64,000 nucleotides of DNA from CAZUDI01 sp964618975 (GCA_964618975.1 CAZUDI010000012.1:9141-73140), one strand, 5' to 3'; counted from the stretch's first letter, positions 18,791 through 27,728 are shown. A program made the numbers and translations. The notes: generated by a model not told the origin, from the sequence alone.

Positions 18791-19696
18791 TCACCCCCCG
18801 GCCAGACCTTGGAGCCAGGCGGGTGGCAGGGGATCCCTGAGGTCGAAGCAGGCGTTCATGTGCTCGGCATAGCGCAGCTGGAAGGGGACCGCCTCGATCT
18901 CGAGGTCCCTCAGATGGGCCACGTCGGGGGAGGTCCCGATCTCCAGATAGGGCCGCTCGGCGCTCTCCCCGGAACTAAACAGCACCCGGGGATTCACGCT
19001 GACGCGGAAGTCGGCCGTAAAGCAGGTGCGGCTGCGGATGACGCGGCCCGCATGCCGGCTGTAGAGAAAGGAGCTTTCGTCGAAGTGCTGCCGGCGTCCC
19101 TTAAGGGGAACACGCACCTTCAGGTAGGTGGAGCGCTGCTCGTCGAGGACCTCGCTGATACAGTCCGTGTCATCGAGCGTGACCTGGATGGGGCGCGTGG
19201 TCTTGGGCAGCCCCCAGATGACATTGCCCCGCAGGCGGTTTTCCTCCGAGGTCACGGGCATGTCGGCGATGAAGTAGCCCAGGCGGTCGAACATCCCCGG
19301 CATCACCAGGGGCAGAAGCGGCGGGTTGAGCCGCGCCTTGACCATGACGGGGATGGCCACGGCGATCTCGTTGTAGGGTCGTACGTGCATCACCCGCTTG
19401 TACTGGTAGCATGAAAAGGCCACCAGCGCGCGTGAGCCGGGCATCCTCACCGGAGAGGCCTGCGGGCTCAGACGCTCGGCCACCAAGGCCTGCGCCCTGG
19501 CATAGGGGCACGGAAATATGGCCATGGCGCAGGTAACATCACCGTAGAAGGTGGGGAAGAGGTAGTCCTTTTTTACCCCTGGCGTGAGCTCGATGGGCTG
19601 CGCCGCCCGGCGCAGATCGAAACGGCGGAAGAAATCCTGTGTGAATGCCTGCTCGTTGTCGAGCATTTTGTCCGGAATGTCCCAGGTCGGTTCCAT
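18791..19696 (-). CDS. Acetoacetate decarboxylase (ADC) family protein
   Basis: A 301-aa member of the ADC superfamily, whose founding member decarboxylates acetoacetate to acetone through a Schiff-base lysine. The stretch VIWGLPKTTRPIQV near residues 160-173 fits the catalytic-lysine segment, and the family start FYGDVTCAMAIF is near 50. The superfamily includes other Schiff-base decarboxylases, hydratases and aldolases, so acetone formation is only the default guess. It has a promoter with a TetR-type palindrome inside the spacer and lies immediately downstream of a tetR gene, so it is probably ligand-inducible. Confidence 0.78.
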   Translation of the reverse strand: MEPTWDIPDKMLDNEQAFTQDFFRRFDLRRAAQPIELTPGVKKDYLFPTFYGDVTCAMAIFPCPYARAQALVAERLSPQASPVRMPGSRALVAFSCYQYKRVMHVRPYNEIAVAIPVMVKARLNPPLLPLVMPGMFDRLGYFIADMPVTSEENRLRGNVIWGLPKTTRPIQVTLDDTDCISEVLDEQRSTYLKVRVPLKGRRQHFDESSFLYSRHAGRVIRSRTCFTADFRVSVNPRVLFSSGESAERPYLEIGTSPDVAHLRDLEIEAVPFQLRYAEHMNACFDLRDPLPPAWLQGLAGG

Positions 19697-19991
19697 ATGC
19701 CCTCCTTGCTTGCAGAAAGCCTCTCGTCGATGGCGATCGCAGTGCGCTGCGGCCTTGCCCCTGGGGGTCGCATCCCCCGTTTGTCCTCCAAGAAGGGACC
19801 GGGGCGTACCCCGGGGTTTCCCGCCTCTAGGGGGTAAGAGCGACTATAATGACCGACGGTCATAATTGCAAGAAAATTCTCGCGCCCGCTGTCTGCCCCG
19901 GTCTTGCGTGCGGCGGGAGGCCCCGGATGGGCGGCCCTTGTGCCACGGTTTTGGGGCTGTCCCTTTGGGGGGCCGCGAAGGGGGCCTGGCT
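19697..19991. other. Promoter region between tetR and the decarboxylase-family gene
   Basis: About 295 bases without a gene. It holds the promoter/operator at 19843-19871 and a long leader of about 140 nt before the decarboxylase-family start. Confidence 0.6.
19843..19871 (-). promoter_or_regulatory. Promoter with embedded TetR-type operator for the decarboxylase-family gene
   Basis: Minus strand: -35 TTGCAA at 19871-19866, exactly 17 bp of spacer, and -10 TATAGT at 19848-19843. The spacer is occupied by the perfect 15-bp palindrome ATGACCGTCGGTCAT (19863-19849), typical of TetR/AcrR operators. Repressor binding would exclude RNA polymerase directly. Confidence 0.65.
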
Positions 19992-20567
19992 TCAGGTGCA
20001 ACTGAAGAAGCGTTTGAGCAGGTCGCCGAGCATCTCTTCGGCCTCGCCCGGCCGGTGGAGTTCCTGCGTGATGATGGCCTTGTGGCAGACGTCGAGGATG
20101 GTGCCGAGCACCACCCGGGTATAGATGCCCCAGTCGGTGATGGCGTATTCGTCCACGGGGTTGAGGAAGCGCCGTACGATGACGGAGAAGGCCTCGAGCG
20201 TCTGGCCGGTGGAGGGGTGGAGGCGCTCGGAGGCGATGTTGGCACGCAGCTCGGCCAGGTACATGCGGTTGCCCTCAAAGAAGGCGAGGATGGCCCCGGT
20301 CAGTTCGCGAATCTGGATGATTTCCCGGTGGGGCGCGATTACCTCGATCAGGAAGCGCTGTGTGGAGTGGCTGATGACGGAATCGATCAGGTCTTCCTTG
20401 TTTCTGAAATACAGGTAGAAGGTGCCCTTGGCGATGCCGGCGCGGCGCACGATGTCGTTGATCGAGGTCGCCGGGATGCCCTTGTGCTCGAAGAGCACGG
20501 CGGCATGCTGGGCGATGAATTCCCGGCTGATGTGTTTCGGGCGCTGCTCCTTTATGTTCGTGGCCAT
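19992..20567 (-). CDS. TetR/AcrR-family regulator
   Basis: A 191-aa one-component regulator. The N-terminal TetR helix-turn-helix is clear (FEHKGIPATSINDIVRRAGI, then AKGTFYLYFRNKEDL, about residues 26-60). The remainder is a helical ligand and dimer domain. It lies on the same strand just upstream of the decarboxylase-family gene, whose promoter holds a palindrome of the expected type, so it probably represses that gene. The inducer is unknown; a CoA thioester or keto acid would fit the context. Confidence 0.88.
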   Translation of the reverse strand: MATNIKEQRPKHISREFIAQHAAVLFEHKGIPATSINDIVRRAGIAKGTFYLYFRNKEDLIDSVISHSTQRFLIEVIAPHREIIQIRELTGAILAFFEGNRMYLAELRANIASERLHPSTGQTLEAFSVIVRRFLNPVDEYAITDWGIYTRVVLGTILDVCHKAIITQELHRPGEAEEMLGDLLKRFFSCT

Positions 20568-20665
20568 GTGTTCTCCCCGTCAGCCGTTCAGCCTAGCGTA
20601 TTTTGGGCGCGCTGTCGATGGCCTTGCACTCGGGCTGCGCGGGCCGAGGGCGTGCGGGCCCGGCC

Positions 20666-21253
20666 TCAGGTGCCGAAGATACTCCGCAGGGCGGATATGA
20701 ACATCTCGACCGCCACCGTGGTGAGCAGCATGCCCATGAGCCGCTCCATGGCGAGGAGCACCCGCTGGCCGAAGAGCTTGAGCAGGGAACTGGAAAGCAG
20801 GAGCAGCGCTCCGGTCATAAGCCAGGCCAGCACGAGCGCCAGCAGCCACGCGGCCCAGCGCGAAGGCTCGCGCGCCATGAGCAGCAGCACGGTGGCCATG
20901 GCCGAAGGGCCGGCAATGGAGGGGATTGCCAGCGGCACGACGAAGGGTTCCCCGTCGCTGGTGTCGTGGAAGATTTCCTCTGCACCCGAAAAGATCATGC
21001 GGATGGCGATGAGGAAGAGGATGATGCCGCCGGCAATGCTCAGCGAAGGTTCGGAGATGTGCAGCAGCACGAGCAGGTAGCGCCCGCCGAACAGGAAGAC
21101 CACCAGCACCCCCAGGGCGATCAGGAGTTCGCGCAGGAGGATATGGCGCCGGCGCCCGGGTTCGATCTTCTTGAGGACGCACAGAAAGAAGGGGATGTTA
21201 CCCAGCGGGTCGAGCACCAGAAACAGCAGAAAGGTGGCGGAAAGGATCGACAT
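20666..21253 (-). CDS. MarC-family integral membrane protein
   Basis: A 195-aa inner-membrane protein of the MarC/UPF0056 family with about six membrane segments. It starts MSILSATFLLFLVLDPLGNI and contains the family segment FVVPLAIPSIAGPSAMATVLL near residues 103-123. The start at 21253 is preceded by GGAGGAG; a longer frame adds nine unlikely residues. MarC proteins have no settled function, and an older link to multiple antibiotic resistance was not upheld. Confidence 0.85.
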   Translation of the reverse strand: MSILSATFLLFLVLDPLGNIPFFLCVLKKIEPGRRRHILLRELLIALGVLVVFLFGGRYLLVLLHISEPSLSIAGGIILFLIAIRMIFSGAEEIFHDTSDGEPFVVPLAIPSIAGPSAMATVLLLMAREPSRWAAWLLALVLAWLMTGALLLLSSSLLKLFGQRVLLAMERLMGMLLTTVAVEMFISALRSIFGT

Positions 21254-21380
21254 CGCTCCTCCTCGTCCGGATGAGTGCAACTTTGGTGCGCTATCTTACA
21301 CGGATTCGGGTTCATGGGACAACCACCAAAGCAAGGGAGGGCAGGCCCGGCCCTTTGCGCCAGTCGCACGGTGGTAACCC

Positions 21381-22652
21381 TCAGAACAGGGGGATCCCAT
21401 TGCGGCGAGCGACCCGCTGCCAGTGATAGCGGGTGAGTGCCCCGGCTGTGGGCCGCAGATCCCGGCAGCGCGCCAGGATCCCCTGTTCGAAGGCGTGCGC
21501 GGCCCCGAAGGCCTGCTGCGAGAGCGTCACGAGCGCAGGGTCCTGCGTTTCCCAGTCGTAGAAGGACACCGGCAGGCAGAAGCGCTCCTCGCGTTCACGA
21601 ATGGCGGGTGCGATGTCGCCGATGAGGGCCTCGTATCGCAGCTCGGTGTTAAGGTGATAGGCCGCATGGCGCCACCAGAGGGAATCGGCGCGGTATGCGG
21701 CCCCGCCGGTGCTGCTGCCCGCTGGCAGGGCCTTAGGCAGCAGCGGCTTGAAGGCGCTCAGGCAGGGACCGCTGCCCCCGGTGACGAAAATCCGCAGGCC
21801 GCCCGCGTCCTCGAGGGCCACCACCAGCGAGGCGGTGGTCTGGCTGCGCCGGATGATGGGGTCCGCAAAGTGCATGCACACGTCGCGGTTGAAGCCCCGG
21901 CCCGGCTGGGCCGCATGGTGGGAACGCAGCAGGGCGAAGGCCTGTGCAAGGTCCATACGACCCTTGAGCCCGGCCAGCATCCCCCGGGTGTGCCCGCTGC
22001 GGAAGCCGCCCCCGGCGAAATACGACATCAGGGGGTCGCGCAGGCGGCGCATGTCCGTGCCGGGGGCCAGGGAGGCCTGGTCCCAGTCGTCTCCCAGGGA
22101 GGGGGTGTTCGAGATGGCGGCGTAATCTTCGAACGACCGGCAGGCGTAGTCGCGGCCCACGGTCTCGAGCACGATGACCTCGCGGCGGTCCATGATCAGA
22201 AAGGCGTTCATATAGGCCAGGCGTTTGTCGCGGTAGCCGCAGGCGCCGCCCTGGCCGTATTGTTGCAGCAGGGAGGTGATGACGTCCACGGCCTCCGCGG
22301 CCGTCGCCGCGCGCTCCAGGGCCAGGCGCAGGAGGTCCATGCCGATGAGCCCCGGGGACTTTTCGGGCTTCTGGCGGGTGAAGAGGGCCTCGTTGCCGAT
22401 GATGAGTCCCTTCTTGTTGACCCCCATCTCGGCCCCCCACATCCAGAAGGGCCGGCTCAGTAAGCACGCATTCGTGCTGCGAGCCTGGGGGATGGTGATG
22501 TAGGTGCACGCGAGCATGTCGCCCGGCGGGTGTATGGCCCGCGGCACGGTGGTGATCAGCTGGGCCTCGTCCGGTTCCCGATCCGAGTTCTTACCGAAGA
22601 TGGCCTGCCCATTCCCGCACCAGGACGCCTGTGCGCCAAAGGTATCACACAT
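21381..22652 (-). CDS. C69-family (secernin/dipeptidase-like) Ntn hydrolase
   Basis: A 423-aa N-terminal-nucleophile hydrolase. The start at 22652 gives MCDTFGAQ, so Met removal exposes the catalytic Cys2 expected for peptidase family C69. Upstream codons in frame would bury it. Supporting motifs are FGKNSDREPDEAQ near residues 20-32 and the GVNKKGLIIGNEALFTR region near 78-94. Substrates are probably dipeptides or amides; secernin-like members lack a proven substrate. GGAGG precedes the start. It is monocistronic and divergent from the small gene at 22857. Confidence 0.8.
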   Translation of the reverse strand: MCDTFGAQASWCGNGQAIFGKNSDREPDEAQLITTVPRAIHPPGDMLACTYITIPQARSTNACLLSRPFWMWGAEMGVNKKGLIIGNEALFTRQKPEKSPGLIGMDLLRLALERAATAAEAVDVITSLLQQYGQGGACGYRDKRLAYMNAFLIMDRREVIVLETVGRDYACRSFEDYAAISNTPSLGDDWDQASLAPGTDMRRLRDPLMSYFAGGGFRSGHTRGMLAGLKGRMDLAQAFALLRSHHAAQPGRGFNRDVCMHFADPIIRRSQTTASLVVALEDAGGLRIFVTGGSGPCLSAFKPLLPKALPAGSSTGGAAYRADSLWWRHAAYHLNTELRYEALIGDIAPAIREREERFCLPVSFYDWETQDPALVTLSQQAFGAAHAFEQGILARCRDLRPTAGALTRYHWQRVARRNGIPLF

Positions 22653-22735
22653 GCAGCACCTCCTCGCTCCCTTTGAACTACACGCTAACCATCCGGGAAT
22701 CAAGAGAGTGCATTGCATGGGTTGCAGTTACAGAT

Positions 22736-22777
22736 ACTGGCGGCGTTAAGGCCCGGGGCTTGCCCTGGGGTTTGTCC
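22736..22777 (+). repeat. Partial palindromic repeat, copy H
   Basis: Only the central and 3' part survives: ACTGGCGGCGTTAAGG, then CCGGGGCTTGCCCTGGGG. It lies in the divergent spacer between the C69 gene and the next gene. Confidence 0.5.
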
Positions 22778-22856
22778 GCAGGATTTGCATCCCCGCGCGA
22801 AAATTGATAGTGGTTGTCGTCGGAAGGATGCAGTGACCCTGTTAAAGGAGATAGAG

Positions 22857-23309
22857 ATGCGCACACCGGATAGCATGCCCACCCCGCAAGAACTGCTCCA
22901 GGCGGAGCATTTGCTGATCAGGGAGGTCCATTCGCGACTGGCCAGGCGGTATTTATCCCGCTACCCGGCCCCGGAGGCCGATACCCTGGCACGCTCCATT
23001 ACCGGCATCCTCTTTGCCGGCGGGCCTCTGTCTGAACAAGGACAGCATCTCCTTGGGGTACAAGATCATCCCGTCACCCGTGAACTGGCCCTGCTGCAGG
23101 AGGATGAAGAAATCAGGCGGGCGGCGAGTGATACCGCCGTACTGAAGGCCGTCTTCCTGAGCCGCCGCGCCGGATGCAGGGGTGCGCAAGCAAGCACGGC
23201 GGCCGTTGATCTGCTCAGGCAACTCGGCCTGTTCCGGGAGGGGTTCAGACCTCCCACCCCGCGCTCTTATGTCCGTATGGCACAGGCTTTCTCCGAGGCT
23301 GCCGATTGA
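22857..23309 (+). CDS. Hypothetical protein (150 aa)
   Basis: Not recognised. It is a soluble 150-aa protein rich in Arg, Leu and Ala starting MRTPDSMPTPQELLQAEHLL, with no signal peptide or membrane segment. The ATG at 22857 is six bases after AAAGGAG, which decides the start; the frame remains open upstream through the partial repeat. Composition matches neighbouring genes, so it is probably real and native. Function unknown. Confidence 0.55.
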   Translation: MRTPDSMPTPQELLQAEHLLIREVHSRLARRYLSRYPAPEADTLARSITGILFAGGPLSEQGQHLLGVQDHPVTRELALLQEDEEIRRAASDTAVLKAVFLSRRAGCRGAQASTAAVDLLRQLGLFREGFRPPTPRSYVRMAQAFSEAAD

Positions 23310-23452
23310 CCGCCGTCCAACAGATGTATCCCGGAGAATGTCCGTCGTGTGAGATCAACCAGGGCAGCGGCGTATAATGGCGCGCATGACCGGGGAGGGA
23401 CGCGTGTGAATCAGGGATTGCACTTTTCTGCGGGGTGCGTCAGACTGTGGCC

Positions 23453-24148
23453 ATGTGCGGCCGATTCTGTCTGACGACCCCGCCTAAGGTATTGCAGCGG
23501 CTCCTGCCCGAGCTTATGATCGATGCCGCAGCGAATGAGGGCTTTGTGCCGCGCTATAACATCGCCCCGCTGCAGCCCATCCTGGCGGTCCTCAACACGC
23601 CCGTGCCACGGTTGAGCGTTCTGAGGTGGGGGCTGATCCCCGCCTGGGCCCGGGACGCCTCCCTGGCATCTCGCATGATCAATGCCCGCGCCGAGACGCT
23701 GGCCGACCGGCCCGCCTTCAGGGCGGCCTACCGCAAAAGGCGCTGTCTGATCTTCGCCGACGGTTTTTACGAGTGGAAGAAAGGCGCCCGGAAGGCCCGC
23801 GAGCCCTTCTACTTTTTCCGGCAGGATCGTCTGCCCCTGGCCCTGGCCGGTCTGTGGGAGCAGTGGAGTCCCGGACAGGGGCAGGGGCCTGAGCTGACAG
23901 CGACCATCATTACTACGGTTGCCAATGCCTTGGTAGCGCCGGTGCACGCGCGCATGCCGGTCATCCTGCCTGAGGAGGCCTGGGAGAGGTGGCTCGCGCC
24001 GGATACGGCCGCAGAGGCCGACTGTCTGGCGCCGTATCCCGCCTCCGGCATGGGGAAGCATGCGGTCTCTTCGCTGGTCAACAATATCCGTAACGATCTC
24101 CCGGGGTGCATTCAACCCGCAACGCCGGAGAGTCCGGGGCTGTTCTGA
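23453..24148 (+). CDS. SRAP (SOS response-associated peptidase, YedK/HMCES) family protein
   Basis: A 231-aa protein of the SRAP family that crosslinks to abasic sites in single-stranded DNA through Cys2, shielding them during replication. It starts MCGRFCLT; Met removal exposes Cys2. Other active-site elements are visible: the Asn in MINARAET near residue 76, the Glu in GFYEWKK near 105, and the His of VHARMPVILP near 165. The ATG at 23453 is required for Cys2 to be N-terminal, so the upstream in-frame codons are not used. It stands alone on the plus strand. Confidence 0.92.
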   Translation: MCGRFCLTTPPKVLQRLLPELMIDAAANEGFVPRYNIAPLQPILAVLNTPVPRLSVLRWGLIPAWARDASLASRMINARAETLADRPAFRAAYRKRRCLIFADGFYEWKKGARKAREPFYFFRQDRLPLALAGLWEQWSPGQGQGPELTATIITTVANALVAPVHARMPVILPEEAWERWLAPDTAAEADCLAPYPASGMGKHAVSSLVNNIRNDLPGCIQPATPESPGLF

Positions 24149-24172
24149 GCCCTGTTCCTGGCGCGCGGGGGA

Positions 24173-24188
24173 TTTGCAGCGCTGCGAA
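24173..24188. promoter_or_regulatory. Candidate enhancer (UAS) palindrome
   Basis: TTTGCAGC followed by GCTGCGAA pairs at 7 of 8 positions. It is placed about 155 bp upstream of the sigma-54 -24 element. A role in SRAP termination cannot be excluded. Confidence 0.3.
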
Positions 24189-24342
24189 ACCTTTGGGCGA
24201 AGCGCGAAAGCGAGGATGCAAGCCCTCAGGAGGACGGGTGCTGAAGTCCTGATTGGCGGGGATGCCAGGGTTGCCAAGGGCCTATGTCCCTATTTTCAAG
24301 ATAACCTGCTGTAATTAAAAGACATATAAACCACCGGCACCA

Positions 24343-24358
24343 TGGCACGCATGTTGCT
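24343..24358 (+). promoter_or_regulatory. Sigma-54 (RpoN) promoter of the SCP2-ligase operon
   Basis: TGGCACGCATGTTGCT matches the sigma-54 consensus TGGCACGNNNNTTGCW at every fixed position, with correct -24 GG and -12 GC spacing. Expected start near 24370, leaving about 45 nt of leader with GGGAGG before the SCP2 ATG. Confidence 0.7.
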
Positions 24359-24414
24359 CTATGGGATGTGGTTTGACATGGATGGCCTTTTTCACATGTA
24401 TGAAGGGAGGTAGT

Positions 24415-24798
24415 ATGCCGGTATTCAAGGATACGGAGTTCCTGTACGAGTCGCTGGGGGGGTTCTGGAAGGCACTGGATGGTATGGACGAGTTCAGCAG
24501 TGCCACCAAGAAGGCCAATCTGGTAATCAAGTTCGATATCACAGAACCCAATGCCGTCATCTGGATTACGCCTGAGGGCGTGGAGTTGGGTGAGAAGAAG
24601 ATGAAACCCGATATCGTCATGTCCCTGACCGGGGATACCTGCCACGCCTTCTGGATGAAGGAGCTCTCGCTGCCGGTAGCCCTTGCCAAGCGCAGGATCA
24701 AGGCCAAGGGCAACATCTCCAAGGTACTGAAGCTTCTGCCGGTGGTGAAGCCGGCTTTCGACATGTATCCGTCCTACATCGCGAAATACAACATCTGA
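24415..24798 (+). CDS. SCP2 sterol-binding domain protein
   Basis: A 127-aa stand-alone SCP2 domain, a small lipid or acyl-CoA carrier fold that binds hydrophobic ligands. Family-like stretches are NLVIKFDITEPNAVIWI near residues 36-52 and ALAKRRIKAKGNISKVLKL near 89-107. The ATG at 24415 is preceded by GGGAGG; upstream in-frame codons overlap the promoter and are rejected. It is the first gene of the sigma-54 operon, followed 40 bases later by an acyl-CoA ligase. This suggests it carries the hydrophobic acid or its CoA ester to the enzymes. Confidence 0.82.
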   Translation: MPVFKDTEFLYESLGGFWKALDGMDEFSSATKKANLVIKFDITEPNAVIWITPEGVELGEKKMKPDIVMSLTGDTCHAFWMKELSLPVALAKRRIKAKGNISKVLKLLPVVKPAFDMYPSYIAKYNI

Positions 24799-24838
24799 AA
24801 CGCGCAGTCCCCATTATTACAGCAAGAGGGAGGTTATT

Positions 24839-26446
24839 ATGCAGGGTGAATTTGTGCCTGGAATGTTTGCCTTCGAGATCGAGGCCCAATGTGAGAAGCA
24901 GCCGAATTTCAATGTGGTTACGTTCGATAATGGTGATTTGCCCGACGAACGGGTCTCCTATGCTGAGTTGTTTTCCGGCGGATGCGCCCTGGCATGGATG
25001 CTGAAAAAGGCCGGCCTTGGGCGCGGCGACCGCTTCAGTCTGGTCATGCGCAACCACCCGGAGTTCCTGTACGCCATGCTGGCCGCGTCCCTGACCGGTA
25101 CCGTGCTCGTGCCCATCGACCCGCGCTCCAAGGGCAGCAAGCTGACCTATCAGATCAAGGATTCGGGCTCCAAGGGGATCATCGTCAGCAACGAGTTCGT
25201 GCCCCAGGCCGAGGAGGCCGTGCGCGAACTCGGCGGGGTGAAGATCCTGGGTGTGGCCCACAAGGAGGGGCTCCCGGGCGATTACCGCTCGCGCTATCCC
25301 GATCTGCAGGAAAGCATCTCCAGCGCCCCCGGGGGGGCCCCCGACGGCCGCAATCTGGATCCCAAGTCGCCCTTCGAGATCATCTATACCTCGGGCACCA
25401 CCGGCGACCCCAAGGGGGTGGTGGTGAAGGCCGATCGCATGCCCATGTTCAAGCTGCTGGCCCAGCTCGTCTGGCAGTACCAGGCCGATGACATCCTCTA
25501 CACCGGGCTCTCGCTGACCCATGGCAACGCCCAGGCCGTCACCCTGGGGCCTTCCGTCATGCTGGGCATCCCCTCGGTGATCAGCCGCAAGTTCACCAAG
25601 AGCGGGCTGTGGGACGTGTGTCGCCGGCACGGGGCTACCACCTTCTCCCTGCTGGGCGGCATGATGATGGGGCTCTACAGCGAGCCGGTGCGGGAAGATG
25701 ACGGCGTAAACCCGGTGCGCAAGGTGATCAGCGCCGGCACGCCGATTCCCATCTGGCAGGCCTTCGAGGAGCGCTTCGGGGTCAGGATCCATGAATGGTA
25801 CGGAGCCGTGGAGGGCGGATTCGCCCACAACCCCCCCGGGGAGGGTCCCCTGGGCTCCTTCGGCAAGCCCATCGAGGGCGTGATGGAGATGCGTGTGGTG
25901 CATGAGGATGACAGCGAATGCGCCCCGCACGAGATCGGGGAGCTCATCTCGCGCCGCGTGGGAGTCAGGGAGGAGGTGGAGTATCTGGGCCGTAAGGGTG
26001 CCTCCCAGGAGAAGACGCGCGGCGGCTGGCTGCGCTCGGGTGACATGTGTCACCGGGATGAGAACGGCTGGTTCTTTTTCGATTTCCGCAAGGGCGGCGG
26101 TCTCCGCCGGCAGGGCGATTTCATCCAGCCCGAGTACGTGGAAAAGGCCCTGGCCGATTTGTCCGAGGTGAGCGATGTGTGCGTCTACGGCATCCCGGCC
26201 TCCTCGGGCGCCCCGGGTGAGAGCGATATCGTGGCCGCCATCGTCCCGGTCAATGGGGGGGGCATCGATGTACGCCCGTTGTTCAAGGCGCTCGGGAAAA
26301 GCCTGGACAACAATTCGATCCCCTCCTATCTGCAGGTCGTCCCCGAGATACCCAAGAGCGCCTCCGAGAAGAACCTCGACCGTCTGCTGCGGGACGAGTT
26401 CAGTCCGGAGGCCCCCAATGTATTCGCATACGATGCGTACCGCTGA
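24839..26446 (+). CDS. AMP-dependent acyl-CoA synthetase (ANL superfamily, CaiC-like)
   Basis: A 535-aa ligase activating a carboxylic acid to its CoA thioester via an acyl-adenylate. The P-loop IIYTSGTTGDPKGVVV is near residue 180, the A5-type motif HEWYGAVEGG near 318, GWLRSGDMC near 398, and the C-terminal lysine lies in IPKSASEKNLDR near 505. It most resembles carnitine/fatty-acid type ligases; the exact substrate is not readable. It is followed 19 bases later by an acyl-CoA dehydrogenase. As the only activating enzyme of the operon it defines the entry substrate. Confidence 0.87.
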   Translation: MQGEFVPGMFAFEIEAQCEKQPNFNVVTFDNGDLPDERVSYAELFSGGCALAWMLKKAGLGRGDRFSLVMRNHPEFLYAMLAASLTGTVLVPIDPRSKGSKLTYQIKDSGSKGIIVSNEFVPQAEEAVRELGGVKILGVAHKEGLPGDYRSRYPDLQESISSAPGGAPDGRNLDPKSPFEIIYTSGTTGDPKGVVVKADRMPMFKLLAQLVWQYQADDILYTGLSLTHGNAQAVTLGPSVMLGIPSVISRKFTKSGLWDVCRRHGATTFSLLGGMMMGLYSEPVREDDGVNPVRKVISAGTPIPIWQAFEERFGVRIHEWYGAVEGGFAHNPPGEGPLGSFGKPIEGVMEMRVVHEDDSECAPHEIGELISRRVGVREEVEYLGRKGASQEKTRGGWLRSGDMCHRDENGWFFFDFRKGGGLRRQGDFIQPEYVEKALADLSEVSDVCVYGIPASSGAPGESDIVAAIVPVNGGGIDVRPLFKALGKSLDNNSIPSYLQVVPEIPKSASEKNLDRLLRDEFSPEAPNVFAYDAYR

Positions 26447-26465
26447 TCAATGAGAGGAGGATTGA

Positions 26466-27728
26466 ATGGCTTACGATTACTGTGACATGCATGCCGCCGA
26501 ACTCGAGCTCACCGACGATCACGAGGAGCTCAAGCAGTCTTTAAGAAGATTCGCCATGGAGAATCTTCGTCCGGCGTCCATTGAACTTGACAAAATGAGC
26601 GCCGAGGATGTGATCCGGGAGGGTTCGCTCTTCTGGCAGAACATGAAAAAGATGCACGCCCTGGGCTATCACACGATCTTTGTACCGGAGGAGTACGGTG
26701 GGATCGGGCTCGACCCCGTCTCGGTGCACATCTTCATGGAGGAACTCGCCTATGCCTCGGTAGGCTTTGCCGTGGCCAACGGTGTGGACTGCTTCCCGTC
26801 CTTCATGGCCAACCTCTGTATCACCGACCACCCGGAGCTCGAGGATCTGATCCTCAGGCCCTTCGTCAACGATATGGAATGTAGGAACACCGCCTGCTGG
26901 GCCATCACCGAGCCGGCCCACGGCTCCGACATCCTGCTGGCCGGTACCCCCTATTTCCACAATCCCAAGATTACACACCAGGTGGTGGGCCGCAAGGACG
27001 GCAGTGACTGGGTGGTTAACGGCCAGAAATCGGCCTGGGTATCCTGCGGGGTCACGGCCAGCAAGGCGGCCCTGTTCTTCGGTGTCGATCCCTCCATGGG
27101 TATGTCGGGCGGGGTGATCGCCATTATCGATCTGGACCAGGAAGGCGTAACCCGCGGCAAACCGCTGGAGAAGCTCGGGCAGCGCGAGCTGCCCCAGGGC
27201 GAAATCTACTTTGATGACGCCCGCATCCCCGAGAACTATGTGCTCTGTGACCAGGAGGCCTACGAGGAGATGAGCGCCCTGATCCTGGGGGTGGCCAACG
27301 CCGGCATGGCCACCTATGCCCTGGGCGGGGCGCGGGCGGCCTTCGAGGAGGCCCTGACCTATTCCAAGGAGCGGGTTCAGGGGGGGCGTCCCCTGTGCGA
27401 CCACCAGGCCGTGCAGGTCAAGCTGGCCAACATGTTCATCAATGTGGAGGCGGCCCGCCAGATGTCGCGCTCGGTCATGAATTTCAATCTGACCTGCTTC
27501 CCGCCGCGCACCGAGTACTCCATCGCCTCCAAGATCTTCTGCACCAATGCGGCCTTCGAGGTGGCCAACGATGCGGTCCAGATCTTCGGCGGCTACGGGC
27601 TGAGCAAGGAGTACTTCATCGAGAAGCTCTTCCGGGACATCCGGGCCTGCATGATCGAGGACGGCTCCAACGACAGCCTCACGATCGCCGTGGCCAACCA
27701 CATCATCTATGGCGACCTGGCCTATTGA
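26466..27728 (+). CDS. Acyl-CoA dehydrogenase
   Basis: A 420-aa FAD enzyme introducing an alpha,beta double bond into an acyl-CoA and passing electrons to an ETF. Signature regions are present: CWAITEPAHGSDI near 140-152 and QIFGGYGLSKEYFIEKLFRD near 374-393. A terminal IEDGSND carries the Glu at the usual catalytic-base position near 400. AGAGGAGGATTG precedes the ATG. No etfAB genes lie in the window. It is flanked by the ligase and thiolase of the same operon, consistent with beta-oxidation-like chemistry. Confidence 0.92.
   Translation: MAYDYCDMHAAELELTDDHEELKQSLRRFAMENLRPASIELDKMSAEDVIREGSLFWQNMKKMHALGYHTIFVPEEYGGIGLDPVSVHIFMEELAYASVGFAVANGVDCFPSFMANLCITDHPELEDLILRPFVNDMECRNTACWAITEPAHGSDILLAGTPYFHNPKITHQVVGRKDGSDWVVNGQKSAWVSCGVTASKAALFFGVDPSMGMSGGVIAIIDLDQEGVTRGKPLEKLGQRELPQGEIYFDDARIPENYVLCDQEAYEEMSALILGVANAGMATYALGGARAAFEEALTYSKERVQGGRPLCDHQAVQVKLANMFINVEAARQMSRSVMNFNLTCFPPRTEYSIASKIFCTNAAFEVANDAVQIFGGYGLSKEYFIEKLFRDIRACMIEDGSNDSLTIAVANHIIYGDLAY

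Larger units (their letters stand above)
24149..24414. other. Upstream region of the SCP2 operon
   Basis: About 265 bases without a gene. It contains a sigma-54 consensus (24343-24358) and, about 155 bases upstream, the 16-bp near-palindrome TTTGCAGCGCTGCGAA (24173-24188), at a usual distance for an enhancer-binding-protein site. Confidence 0.6.

Noticed and set aside
24373..24401. TTGACA as a sigma-70 promoter for the SCP2 gene
   Set aside because: No -10 at a suitable distance, and a start there would fall at or beyond the ribosome site; the sigma-54 site is far better.
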